Notes under the pieces: model-generated
What the model saw: the letters and a program-made list of their open reading frames with translations, nothing else
Told to the model about the DNA's origin: nothing
Databases searched by the model: none
Position numbers and translations under genes: made by a program
In this document: piece after piece, positions 23,487 to 36,304 of the stretch
Layout of the letters: the number at the start of each line of letters is the position of its first letter
Numbering within the stretch: position 1 is the first letter of the stretch
Assembly (NCBI GenBank): GCA_963921825.1
Contig: OY997589.1
Span: 74,508,523 to 74,572,522 of the forward strand
DNA: 64,000 nucleotides
Reading direction: 5' to 3'
Origin: Erodium maritimum
Lineage: Eukaryota > Streptophyta > Magnoliopsida > Geraniales > Geraniaceae

Positions 23487-25950
23487 TCGTTCTCGAAATT
23501 TAAACCGAAATACTTATAGTTCGAACATGTGGGAATACTTCGCGCAAATTTCATCCTCGCGTTCCCTAGTCGATTCAGCTCTTTGGTGTTTCTCTTGCAC
23601 TCGTACGAGTGGGATAGTCTAATCCCGTAGGACCTTCTCCCGTGCATCCAACGTCCTAACTGGTTGTCCTTCATAAGAGGCGTCATCCGCTAAATCGATG
23701 TCCGTTCGTTCGACAACGTGGAAAGGTCCGTAGCTGGACCGTTGTTGTCGTGCAAGGCTATACGCCACGGCTCCAACTTTCCCAACATCCTAAAGATTCG
23801 ATAAAACGCGGGGCTAGATTGCCCCCTCCGCGGTTGAACCACAATAGTCCCTTCTTCGGGTTCGCCCTCAGGAAAGCGTGAACACCACCACATAGTTCAA
23901 GGAGTCGATGCCGTGAACAAAGTAAGTCTTCCGTCGAATTTGTGTACCCTTTACTCGTTCCAGAACCAACGCAACCTTCACTTACTCGTGCTTCACTAGA
24001 TTACGTTAGTTACTCAACGTCACCCTTAGTGGTGCAAAACTGTCTTACCCAACTTCACGAAACACGCGCAACGTTTCACCAACTCAAGAATACCGAGTAA
24101 TAACACAAGTCGAGAAACAACCAAACACTTACGAAAACTAAGGTGAAGATTTCGTATCTCACACCGGAAATTCCGTCGTCAAGTGTATCCTGGTGGAACT
24201 CTCTACAAGTCAACAAAGTCGGAAACACACACAAACGTAACTCAACCAATTCCCCTTAGTGATTGCCACGGGATTAATCCCAACAAAACTCAAATATTAA
24301 CAAGTCAAGGTCAGCCACAACCAAATTACAAGGAAATAATACGCACTTCATTCAACAAAACAAAAGACCTCGCTAACACTATAGGATCTGGAACAATCGT
24401 TCGTTTCATCACACCTCATGGAAAGGTATACGTACCTCGAACAAGTGAATAAAACAAGCACCGACCTCTAGTCGGAAGTCAGCACGCCTCAAATCGTACT
24501 ACCATTAGGAGCTCACGTCATCCGAAGTGCGGCATACTTGCCCAATCCTAACGACATGTCACATCTGGTAAAACCGTTCAAGATTCTCAACCTGATAAGA
24601 TTCAACCACTCAACAAGTATCACGATCCTAGAATAAGGAGAAACTAACAAATCTCAACTACGGTCGATCACGAAAGTTAACCAACTTGCTATAATTCTCT
24701 TACCATCGATACCAGTTCACACTTCTGACAAAACCATCTTACGAGTCGCTTCGTATTAGTCATTGCATCTGCGAGACCACGGTTCTCAAACCCGGTGCAC
24801 GATTCCGCACAACCACGAACTCTACTAACATCTTGTTGGACGAACGACGCACAACGACAAGAACGGTGGAACCTCGTACTGGCACTCTAGCCGAAAGTAG
24901 GTGTCCTTCAACACACCAAAATAAACGTACAATAAATACACTCGACAGCGAAACACAATCCAAGATTTATCAATAAAGTTTATCCCGATCGGTGGTAATC
25001 CTCATACCGTTGACACTCGTTCATGAGCTGTCGATCAAAACAACTTATAGTTAAGTCCACCCAAGTCACCCCATCAGGAGTAATCATCAAGCACTGTGAT
25101 CTCGATAATTTGAACAGTTCAGACACTAGCGCGATTCCTTCCATCGTTCCTCGAACAACTCAAAACCAACAACGATTAACCCTTAACTCTCCTTGTGCCC
25201 CTGCATGGCACAAAATCCGACCTACCACACAACGCTTCATTCGGTGCCATCTTGTTACTGGCCTGGAAGCTTGTGGTAGTCGCCCTCGACTCTCTGTTGC
25301 CGGGTTTCAACGTGAGGTGCTCTCACTTCTATGGCGTAACCTTATGGTTATGCTTAGTCCTCGCGGGACGTTTGGCGTTCGTTCTTCTCTAGCTGGCAAA
25401 GGTACACCTTGGTATCCGGTTCTCGTTCTCCGTATTCTTCTCCGCTGGGAAAGTCGTCTGATCAACTCTCGGTGTTATTTGCCTATTCCGTGTGAACTGG
25501 CGGCGAACCGTTTAGTCCCTCCGGGAAGAACGTAGGGAACACACTTCAATCTAATCTCTTACGTAAGGCACACACTTGTGCAACTTTTCGCTCGTTAACC
25601 GGGATTTTGAAACAAATTGTTTCGAAGGTTCGAATCTTATGAACTAAATCTTCTAGCGGAGGTAGAAGAAGCTGGAGATTACTACTCCTGTGGGTTATGG
25701 GCCCACCACGCTTCCGCTGCGCTACTCTGATCTCATCGTATCTCGGTCATCTATTGTGACCGTTCGGACCGTTTACTGGTCAAGGCCGCAACCTTTCACT
25801 GCTCGGGCATTCGCTGCCGATGACATTCGATGAACATCTGTTGTTTCACCCATCGATTGTTAAAACTCGATCAGTACTCTCGACGAGAGAAAAGACCTTT
25901 CAGTATGACAAGGTTTGTTACTCCTCCTTCAAACTCAACCTGATACTAAT
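23487..25950 (-). mobile_element. Element B pol remnant with chromodomain-like tail
   Basis: Near 23690-23630 the minus strand reads DDASYEGQPVRTLDAREKV, the usual start of the C-terminal chromodomain region of Tekay-like integrases, and the PPT follows shortly after. Upstream the pol region is so decayed that protease, reverse transcriptase and integrase motifs were not read with confidence, and it is shorter than a complete pol. There are many breaks. Confidence 0.6.
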
Positions 25951-27104
25951 CGGTACTACCATACCTCTAGTCGGTGTGTTAAGATACGGGTAGGGTTTAC
26001 CAGTTTTAATTTCGTTCCAACAGAAAATAACCACGAAAAAAAATACGACCACGTGCAAATCTCGAGTGTTAGTAAACACAATCCACAATGTAAATCGTAA
26101 ACGGGCGCTCTAAGCGATCTCAAGATCGGTATCAAGTCCCTCAGCTTGGGACCCGGCACTCGCGTATGCTCGGCCCTGCTGAATCGGAAGTCCTCCTCTC
26201 GGTGGTGGTGGAAGAATCTGCTGCTATGATAGCATGTCCTCTTATCGACTCCCGTAGGCCGACCTGCAGGACGATGAGTGAATACAACATTCCATGGGCA
26301 GTTCCGGCCCAGATGTCCACGCTGTTTGCACGAAGGACAAAACTGTGACATCGAGGCAGGTCCAACCGACGCTGCTGCCCCAACCCGTAGTGCCCCATCG
26401 GACTGGGTCTGTGGTTGAAACAATCCTGAGGTCCTCTGCCTCTTAGTATTACGACTCCTTGACGACCTTAGGAAGTCACTCGTCCTCGGCGTGGTCCTCC
26501 GCGCTCTGGCGGTCTCCCAAAGACACTTGTTAATCCTCATCCTGAAGGTAATAACTCGATTTGCGACAGACGGGGTGAGTCCTATCTCGAACGCCTGTGG
26601 TGGCTCTCCTTGGTTTGCACCATCTCGGCGCGATGCGGTACAGGGACGTGAACCTCGCCTCATACTTAGAGACGATCATCCCTCTCTACTGCATATCCAT
26701 CAACTGCTGGTGTTGGTCCTCTCGAACGGATCGAGGGAAAGATACTGTTCCAGGAACAATCTAATGAACAGCTAAAAGTTACCTCCAACCCTGATCTGCA
26801 CATGCTGCCACCAGTATCATGCTTCTCTCTTAAGCTGAAATTTCACGAAAATATTCTCAGATGACCAACCGAATACTCTCGAATTAACAAAGTTGCGGGT
26901 AATCCACTCCAACCATACTACAGCTGCCTCGGGGTCTGAACCCCCGGGATTGATTGGCGTACTCAAACTACGAAAAAAATTTGAGAGCCTGGCCGTGTTG
27001 CGGTGCATCTGGCCTGGCCTCTCGATAGTGACGACGTTGGCCGTAGGCACAGACTGCAGTCTCCTGCTGAGCGCTGCTGGTACTGCGCGAACAACCTTAT
27101 TCAT
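25951..27104 (-). mobile_element. Element B gag remnant
   Basis: On the minus strand a gypsy gag core is seen near 27030-26880 (GGSDPEAAVVWLEWITRNF, like the DP-x-AxEWLxxM-x-x-F signature). A zinc knuckle CPSCKQRGHLGRNC (CX2CX4HX4C) lies near 26345-26300. Gag packages the element RNA. It is broken in several places. Confidence 0.75.
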
Positions 27105-29160
27105 AGGGGTCGTCTGAGTCGACTCTGCGACTGGAGGAACGCTCGATGGTGACCCTACCGGTCTACCTCAAAACTCTTTTGCCCTGTGGAAGCCGCACCC
27201 TAGCGTTCGCTATCCCTGCCAGACTAACGGCTGGTGTCTGGCTCCGCCCCACAGCGGGGCGATTCCTGGTCCCTCTCGGACTGTAAACACGGGACATCTC
27301 GTGTTCTCGTTGCATTTAAAACGTAAGTACTCATAAATTAATTTAACTCAAGTGGTTCGATTTGCCATAAAGGGACGTTCTCATGCGTCTTAAAGGGATC
27401 CCACTTGGATCGCTAGTACAAAGTCTCGTTTAGAACAACCGGTTCGATCAAAACACATGGACGTTCACGCGCGTCCCACAAAGATAATAAAAAGATCAAC
27501 CGCACTTGGCTTAGTAGATATATAAGTAATACTTTATATATAGGCAGAAAAGGCCGCAACTTAGTGCGTCTCACAACAGCAATCAACGGTGTTCAATCAA
27601 ATCAATCAACTCCCATAGGAGGAACAATCTCAATCAATTCACACAATTCGCAAAGCAACAAGCATACCCCTCGATTGGGTCTCTTCCCAACACTAGGGTC
27701 TAGAATCGCAACACGGTAAATCTCACAATTTATGTCCTCAATTCTTTTCCATAATCTCCATCCCTTACTTATTCCTTATAACAATCATGTCGATCTCACG
27801 TCGTTACAACCCGATTCAGGTGTCCCCGAATCTCGTTGTAACCACTTGACATCCCTCTATCACGTTCGACTATAGTGGCGCCCCTAAGTCAGCCCGTGAT
27901 AGTGCAACCACTTCAGTTTCTACCGAGAACTCGGCATGACCCGTTTGTATTTTTTCTAACCATCCGCTTAAGCGGGACATTTATATAATAACCTGTACAC
28001 AGAGTCCTACCCATAAGGTACACACAAACACCTCAATTATACAACATCTTGAACACTACAGTAACCCACGCGGGTCTTAGCAAATATCTCAATATTACCC
28101 GGTTAAATTTAACCCTTCAGGTTTTACTTATCAATTAACGGCCGACTCAAACGGCAAATCCTTCAATAATCATTTAACCAACGTGTCATAACCAACCCGA
28201 GCATCGCTCGTTCATCCGATCTAAACCCGATCTTAAACTCAACCTCAATCTCTGTCTCGATTGACTTTCCATCTCAAACTCAATTTCAAATTTAAGTTAA
28301 GCCTTAGCTTCAAACTCAAGTCACTTTCAAACTCACTATCGATTTTGACTCAATATCTATTTCAACTTTAATTCTTAGAGAACCTTGTGCACTTAAACAA
28401 GTCGACAATTACTAATTTATTTTCACGAGGCATTCGATACTTAGAGTTCTCATGCTCCGCAAAGTACACAACACAATCAATACACAGAGTTCTCATGCTC
28501 TTCAAAGTACACAACACAATCAATAAACAAAGTTCTCATGTTCCTCGGAGTTCTCAGTGTACGGAATTCTCGTGCTCCCCAATGTACCACGGGGTGCTCG
28601 TGCCCCAAAATTCTCAATACCATCGGTACACGGAGTGCTCGTGCTCCGAAATACTACGGGGTTCTCGTGCCCCAAAATCTTAGAGTCGTTTCACGCTTTA
28701 CCGACTTCTAGTCGGAAGGTGGGTACACCTTAACAAAATCACCCCTCAAACAGCCGTAGTACACTCTTAGCTTAGCAATTCACACTATTGCCACAAAACC
28801 ACAAAAACTCCAATTAACAATCTTTCTTAACGAATGATTTACTCAACAACCAATTTATAACGGCTCGATAACCGCTCGTTAACCCAATACCGATCTCAAC
28901 CGTTCGGCTTCACCGATCATTGTATCTTACAGTCACTATGGTAAGGGTACCAATCAAGCAATGTAACCATCATAACAAAGAAATTCAAACTTAAGCAGCA
29001 GTGAACAATCAAGATTCTTGTCGTTCCTACTCTACGCATCAAATATTTTAACTGGCGTCACTGAGTACACGACTTAGACCTCCTAACTCTACCCACCTAA
29101 TTGACGTTGGTCCGAGGTTTTGAAAACAAGTCCAAAATTTAACCTGTTTCAAATGAAACC
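27105..29160 (-). mobile_element. Element B leader (non-coding), with a tandem array
   Basis: About 2 kb between the primer site and gag, long for a gypsy leader. No coding region is supported. Around 28436-28680 a loose tandem repeat of a unit like GAGTTCTCATGCTCC is visible. Confidence 0.6.
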
Positions 29161-29177
29161 AGGCTCTGATACCAAAT
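29161..29177 (-). other. Element B primer binding site (initiator Met tRNA)
   Basis: The minus strand reads TTTGGTATCAGAGCC just inside the 5' LTR; TGGTATCAGAGC is the common plant retroelement site complementary to the initiator-Met tRNA 3' end. Confidence 0.88.
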
Positions 29178-32100
29178 TGTCACGCCCCAAATCCAGTGCT
29201 GACCAGACTCGAGACGTGACCAGATTTAAAAGTAGAAAACCAATAAATAACTGACATAAACTTTTAAAATAACAAGATAAACCTTCTCAAATCATCTTCA
29301 GTAAAAGTTCAAAATCTCCAATGAGTCACATCTCAACATAAAGAGTAAAATAGAAAAACGTTTAGTACACACGACCAACATAACTCTAAAATAAAACCCC
29401 ACGACGTCCAAAAGCTCCCGAGCCTCGAACTCACTAGACATCAGGTATGCCTGTAAAACAGTAAGAAACCAAAGGGGGTGAGCTTACGCTCAGTAGGAAA
29501 AACCTTAACAACTCAACCCTGAGATCAATATTGTACTGCTTAAACAGATAACTCAATTAACAATATAATACAATTAACAATGAAATATTAAATAAACAAG
29601 ATATAACAAGATAAGCACCGTACTCTTAAAGATAACAATAACTTGAAGAGTTCCATAAAAATATTATAATGCAACATAACGATTAATGGGAATAACTGAT
29701 ATCACGCCAACCACTTGCTTTCTCAAGCCTCCGATCCATGGATAGATTTCTGAGATCACATCGGTTCCCATAATTTTGATCCACCAGAGTACCCATATCA
29801 TATCAGATTTCACTCGGTCCAGAGGAGGCACATACATCGGGGCACCGGAAACCATCCCATAGGGACGCTCTGTTAGTCTTAGTGCCCGTAGTTCAATCCT
29901 AAATGTCCAAATGTATATATCATCGTTAGCAATAAAATTAAAGCGGCTTTATATTACTTATGTGTTGGAGTAATATATCGATGTGTGCTCTGATCTATGC
30001 CCACCATGCGAATAGAACCATAGATCGAGATAGATCACACTCGATGGGTCCCTAGTCAACAAAGCTCCACTAGAAGCGACTAGTATGAAAGATGGCTCTT
30101 TATGGCTTACGTTCTGTTAGTCATTGGAATGGGATTCCGGAGTCTGATCATAGATATCATGTGGGACATGATATTGGACGACCCGCCCTGAATATGTGCC
30201 ATAGATTAAGTCATGAACATATTCAGTGTTGTAGCTTGTCATGTATCCTTAGACCAAGGAGTCTTTGTGATCGCTATGTAGTCAACAACTGAGTTTGACC
30301 TGAGCCTAACGTTGTCCGTAACAGGGCTTCCATAACGGCCAGGATTGGCTTGGGGACGGGCTACATGAGTGACACGAAAGGCGGCTAAGGGATTTATCCC
30401 TCATACTGAGGTATGGGAAAGATATCGGTTCTCGGCCGCTTGATCGAGAGTGACTGAAAGAATAGCATGGCCATGCACATGATAGTGGGTATCATATCTT
30501 CAGTCATCTCACATATCAAGGAACGGTGATTGAGAATAATAAGGATGACGGCTCTATGCCTTATCTCAATCAGGATATCGGAGATAAAAGGATAATGACA
30601 GGGACGACGGAAAGGTTAGAATCGACAGGGTCGATTCGTTATGTAGTGTCAGGCAATACTAAAGTCTCGCTAGTTGCCACTTAAATAGGATCAAGTAAAA
30701 TGGGATTTTACGTTGATCTATTGACATGCATAAACCTAAGGGTCACACCGGAGGATGAAACTCATTGACACATTTATGGAGAATGGCCAAACGGGAGTTG
30801 TCTCGGGACATGACCAAAACTGGGTTTTGGGTCATGTGCCCGTACGTGAATAGGACTTTACGGATCGAGACAAGGCTTGGAGTCTTGGGATTGATCGCGT
30901 CGGATAATGTTGGACATTTCCGGTATGGAAGGCTTGGAGGCGATGAGCGAATCACGGGACCTCGTTGGAAATGGCCACGGGCCATGTTCCAAGAGGCCCA
31001 TGAAAGGCCCATGCAACCAAGGCCCATAGAACTAATTAATCAAGTCTTGATTAATTAGTACTAAGTAAGCAAGACAAGGATTAAGGTGTTGGTGATTCAC
31101 CACCTAACCCAATCTTGTCTTGCCATACTTTGTCCTATTTACACCTTACTTGACACCATACTTGTCCCATGCCTTTAGTTGGACAAGTATGGGTTTTGTT
31201 ATGTTTAAGTCATCTTTTTTCAACATAACAAACACAAGACAAGAATAGGAAACACATTTTCTCTCCCTCTTCCATGGCCATTTCGGGTTTGGCTAGTTTC
31301 CACCTCCATTTTTGTGTTCTTGAGTCCTCAAAGAGAAGAACTACGTGGCTTTGATTCCCATGTGGATACGTAGGCGTCTTGGAGACTCAAGCCAATCATT
31401 CGTTAACCGGTGTTCTTGTTTTGGTAAGAAATAGTGCTGAATTTTTCTCTTGTGAATCCATTCTTTGTTAGTTGTTTCATGGTTTAATCGTATCTTGGTT
31501 TTCATTGATTTTCCGCTGCGAGTTGGTTCATCTCCAACCCTACCTCGAGACCCAACACGCTCATCGTCGGGATTCTCGGAAATGCCTCCAAAGGACCATA
31601 AGTCATAGGGAACCATGGTAGTGCTCCCGTAGGACGCACACCCTTGGGTGAAACCTCAATAACCCTCTCTCATGAAGTAATCCAACCAGCTGCCCCGTAG
31701 GGTCCAATAACCAATGCCCTCAGGCTCCAATAATCAATCCTCATAATATCCAGTAACCAATGCCCTCAGGCTCCAATACTCAACCAATATCTCACAGTAT
31801 CTGTCAAACTCCAACCACCACAACGGAACCGGATTACCCCCCCCCCCCCCCCCCGGTGTAGTACTGAACTAAACAACCAAGCATCAAATCACACATTCAC
31901 CATAACACAACAAAGACATCCATTCAATCCTTCCACTTACCTATCACGATCCATCGGTCCATCGATCACCTGATCGTGCTCCTTGGCACAATCAGTCATA
32001 CTCGATCATCCGTTCAAACATTTAATCATTCAACATTCAATCAACCAATCATGTAAACATTAGATCAATCAAGTATAAAATTAAACTAGTTTCATTAGAC

Positions 32101-33676
32101 TCTTGATTTATCCTGATAACTAGCAACCAAGCATGTGAACCTAACACAACAACTAATCCGAGGGCTCATCGCGGCCTCTCTACTGGTAAATCAATTCCCA
32201 AGTATTGAAAACGATTATTCTAGTTATTCTCATCCTAAGCATGTATTCTAGACAAATCCGGTTATTAGTAATTGAAAGACGATTATTCTAGTTATTCCCA
32301 TCCTATAAGCCATTCTAGGACCTTTCCGATTTTATTAACCTAACATGCATACTAACCGTTTAAATAAGAAGTTAAGACTTTCCCTACCTGGTGGTAATCC
32401 TCTATAACTCTGTTGTCAAACTCGTTAGTCACAACTCCGTTCTTCTCACGGGTTCCGGCATGATCTTCGTTCTTCTAGCTCGAATCCAAGTTCTTCCTTC
32501 CTTCCTTGCTCGGTACCACGGTCGTAGACCACAAAAAAACTCTAATCAAGATCTAACCAAGAAGCCAGCAAAGACCCAAAAAAAACTCTTGAAGTAGACG
32601 AAAAAGATCGAAAATGGGGTTTTAAGGGACCAAAACTGGTCTGCCACGGATCTAGTCACGGATTCGTGGACCGGGCCGTCAAGGATCTCCTCACGGAGCT
32701 GTGCCTGGCGCCGTCACGGTCTCCCTCATGGAGCTGTGACGTCCTCCGTCACGGTACCCGTCACGGGTCCGTGACGCCTGGTACTGTTCATCCGTCTGCT
32801 TCCTCCAACTTCGGGTTTTCACGATTTTTACCCTCCAAACCTCCATGGATGACCTTTTAGAGCTCCAAAAAAACAGTTCCTAAACGTCTCTACTTCAAAA
32901 CCCACCATGGGTGTTCATCAAAACTCCAAAAACACGAATTAAAACCATCATCTATCATCAAAATCCTCCAAAACCTCAATAACCAAACTCAAGATTCAAA
33001 ACCCAACAAGTTCTTCCATTCTCCACCAAAACCCATGAACCAAAAGGTGTAGAAACTAAAATAGATGAGAGATTTACCTTGAGGATGAAGAGTAGAAGAA
33101 AAATCAAGTGTTTTAGAAGGGATTTGGATAGAAGATATCTTCAAGCTTCCATTTTTCCTCCTTTCTTCTTCTTCAAGCCTCCAAAACCAATTTTCTCATT
33201 TCTCTCTCTCCCAATTTCGACTGCCTTGGTTTTGTGCTGAAATGAGCCTCACATTGGGTCTTAAACCTAGAGGGGATAGTGTCCAAAATACCCCCTTACC
33301 TTATCTCTTCCCAACAACAACTAATAAGGGCATAAGGGTCATAATACACCCAATTCTTCCCTTCCAAGCAAGCATGGACACTTGTCCATATGTGGACCAC
33401 TCCTAGCTTAATTAAATTCCAGCACACAAATTTATCGGATTTCACTCTAAATCGAGTCACAATTGGCCGATAAAAGTCTCGGTTTTACCTCTTCCAGTAT
33501 TACAGTCAACGGAAAGGAAACGACCCAACTAAGCCAACCGTGATAGTGGCTAAGCCTTTTGGGCCCCGGAAAGGTCCTGAATAACTCCCGGAGTCATCGG
33601 TTGACTTTTCCGACCGAAAGTCAAACTTCGTCCAAAGTCACCGGTTCGACCAGAGTCGATCGGGGCGGTTCTTACA
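29178..33676 (-). repeat. Element B 5' LTR, interrupted by solo LTR C
   Basis: It runs from TGTCACGCCCCAAATCCAG to GGGGCGGTTCTTACA on the plus strand. Without the C insertion it is about 2.8 kb, like its partner. It has two copies of the 46-bp unit (about 31709-31782) where the partner has three. Confidence 0.9.
29871..31557 (+). mobile_element. Solo LTR C (1.69 kb), probably copia-type
   Basis: TGTTAGTCTTAG at the start and GAGACCCAACA at the end give TGTT...AACA termini. CGCTC flanks both sides exactly (29866-29870 and 31558-31562), and the partner LTR of element B shows the empty site with one CGCTC (about 21345). No internal region or ORF with a known domain is present. The superfamily and strand are guesses from the ends. 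Confidence 0.88.
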
Positions 33677-35627
33677 GGCATACTCTCTCAGTGTAGGTAT
33701 CATACCGGACACACCTATTCTTGGGACACGCATCAAGAGAATAACACGCATCACAATGCCGTAGTTCGACCACGGTATACCAACCGAGCCAACTCATCAT
33801 AACAAACATATCGGTCTATCACTCACCCGATCATGTCACAATCAATGGTTCACATCACATCACACATGGCACACTTGCCCAAACATAGCAACAACATGTT
33901 ACACCGATTATATCTTATTATGACTCTCAATCTAATCAACGGCTACAACACGTATCATGCATCTCCATCATAGATCATGGCATCACAATCAACACGCAAC
34001 CTAAGGCTCGACATGGTCATTCTACCCGCACGGTAATTTCCCAAGAATTGAAAGCGATTATTCTAGTGAATCACATCCTATATGCATTTAAGACTCTTCC
34101 GTTTATTATCGTAATTGAAAGCGGTTATTCTAGTGAATCACATCCTATATGCAAACTAGGATCTTTCCGGTTATTATTATCTTAAAAGCATGCTAGTAAC
34201 TTTCCATAATTAAACCGGTATTCGCTACGTTCCCTACCTCAAAAGTAATCAACTCTCAACTCCTAGCTGCTGACGACCTGGCTAGCTTCCTCCTCCACTT
34301 CACGATGTCCAAGTGCCTCCTCCTTCGTCACGCTCGGGTTCAAAGTGTTGGATTACAAAACAAAACTCGAATCAAAACTAGCTCAAAAACGTTCTTAACG
34401 AGGGATAATTAAACTAGCCCGAAAGTCCAATCATGGGCTGAAAGAAAAATGGGCCGAAACGAGACCCAACTCGGATGGCCCACTGGCCTGGAATCCGACC
34501 CGACCCGTGCAGCATACCGGCCCGGTACCCTAATCGACCCGTGCCATAGACCGGCCCGGAATTAGACCCTGCGCGTGCCACAGACCAGCCCGGAACCAGA
34601 CACGGTCCGCACCGCGCTCCGGCCCGGGACCAGACACGGTCCGCGCAGAGTTCCGTGCCGGGACCTGGCCTGTTCCAGGCGGCGTTCCGTGCCGGAATCC
34701 AGCCATCACCGTGCCCCGTTCCGTAACAGATCTGGGCAGACCCTCTTCTTCTTCCCCAACTCGTTTTCTAACGAATTTCAACATCTAAACTCCATTGATG
34801 AATCCTCAAATCTCCAAAACAGACCCCAAAGCTTCAGTAAATCAGTACCCACAAAGGGGTTTCTTCAAAACTACTTAAAACCAAGTTTAAACAATCATCT
34901 AACTCAATTTCTTCTCCAAAAATCATCATCCACCATTAAAGCTTCAAACCCCAACCATGGTTCTTCATTTTCTTCAAAACCCATGAGCCAAAATCACCCA
35001 AAACGAAAAAGAAAGAGGGATTTACCTTGAGGATGGGGAATAGATGAAGAAACAAGTGAAAATGGAGGGATTTGGGTAGGAAATGGGTTCAAGGTACCCT
35101 TTTTCCTCCTTTCTTCTTCTTCAAGCTACCAAAACTCCCTTTCTTCTTCCTCTTTCTCTCAAATTCGGCCAAAAGCATAAATGAGCTGAATTGGTCTAGG
35201 TTTTTGTGCCTTTAACCTCCCTTCGAAATCCCCAAAATGCCCCTTTACCCTTATCTCTTCAAGGCAACTCAACTTCGGGACATATGGGTCTTTTTAACCC
35301 TCTTTCTTCCCTTCTAAGCTTCTAAGGACAAGTGTCCAAGTGGGAACCACCCCAAACTTAAATAATTCCAACTCTATTAATTAATCAGATTTAGTTTCTA
35401 ATTGGACCGCGGTTGACCGAAAAAGACCCCGGGTTGACTTTTCCCAATATTATAGTCATTTGAAAGGAAACGGCCCAACTAAGCTAACCGTAACGACGAC
35501 TAAGCTTTTTGGGCCCCGGAAAGGTCCCAAATGACTCCCGGAGTCATCAATTGACTTTTCCGACAAAAAGTCAACTGTCGCCGAAAACCTCCGGTTCGAC
35601 CGGGATCGACCGGGGACGGTTCTTACA
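33677..35627 (-). mobile_element. Solo LTR A2, right part
   Basis: Continuation of the LTR that starts at 19909. It ends GGGGACGGTTCTTACA and is followed by TTTAT (35628-35632), the same pentamer as before 19909. It includes GC-rich direct repeats (about 34500-34740) and the conserved GGAAAC...CAACTAAGC block (35465-35513). Confidence 0.9.
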
Positions 35628-35699
35628 TTTATAATTCGATTGACGTAAAAACTCAATTGGATAAATGAAAAATTCAAAGTACTTTTTAAGAGTGGTGTT

Positions 35700-36304
35700 A
35701 TGGATGCAGTTCAAAGATATAATGATAAGCTAAAGAACTAGAAGGAAAGCGAGAGATGCAAAGTATTCAAAAAAATGCCTCCCGACCTGCCTCCCTCTCC
35801 TCCTCCGAAACGCCCCCTCCTCTCTCATGTTCATCTGCAACCTCCGGTAGATTTCTCCCAAGAACAATTGTTCGATTTCTTCTTAGAGTTTGGCCAAGTC
35901 AGTCGAGCTTTCATCCTTTCCAAACAGACCAAATCTGGCAAACGTTTCGGGTTTGTTTTCTTCCTCAACAAGGAGGATTTAGTCTCTGCTCTTGCTTCTT
36001 TGAATCTCTCTTGGCTGGGTTCGGCTCGTCTGATCGTGGACTACTCTGTTGGCCATGTGCGTAGCCTCTATCAACAACCGGTTGCTCCTGCTTTGCAACC
36101 CCTCGTAGGCCCTTCCAATGCTCCTCCAGGCTCCCGCCCCTTCAAAGATGTCGTCTCCAACACCCGTTTCCCAGTGGGTTCAGCGGCTTTACTCTCCTTC
36201 TCTGACTCCCCCAACCCAAGTCGTTCTTCTCTTCTCGCTTCCTCAGTCATCGAAGTGGCCTCGAGTTGCATGACAGTTGACGCCCTGCAGTTTTCACACA
36301 GAAA
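35700..36304 (+). mobile_element. LINE ORF1, RRM part
   Basis: An ORF starting at ATG 35775 encodes a proline-rich start followed by an RRM (about residues 30-95: FFLEFGQVSRAFIL ... GKRFGFVFF ... ARLIVDYS). RRM-type ORF1 proteins are typical of plant L1 LINEs and bind the element RNA. The reading is open up to the point where an LTR-like insert begins (about 36305). Confidence 0.75.

Larger units (their letters stand above)
20672..33676 (-). mobile_element. Ty3/gypsy chromovirus-like element B, paired LTRs, decayed interior
   Basis: Read on the minus strand the order is: 5' LTR (33676-29178), a primer site matching initiator-Met tRNA (TTTGGTATCAGAGCC, 29175-29161), a long leader, gag with zinc knuckle, decayed pol, a chromodomain-like C-terminus, a polypurine tract and the 3' LTR (23465-20672). 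Without solo LTR C it is about 11.3 kb. Terminal PPT/PBS arrangement, gag type and chromodomain-like tail fit a Tekay/Del-type chromovirus. The coding part has many breaks and is shorter than usual. The outermost ~20 bases of the left LTR are missing, so no target duplication can be scored. It lies inside solo LTR A2. Confidence 0.88.

Noticed and set aside
25023-25535. 170-codon open frame on the plus strand
   Set aside because: It lies antisense in the decayed pol of element B and has no domain.
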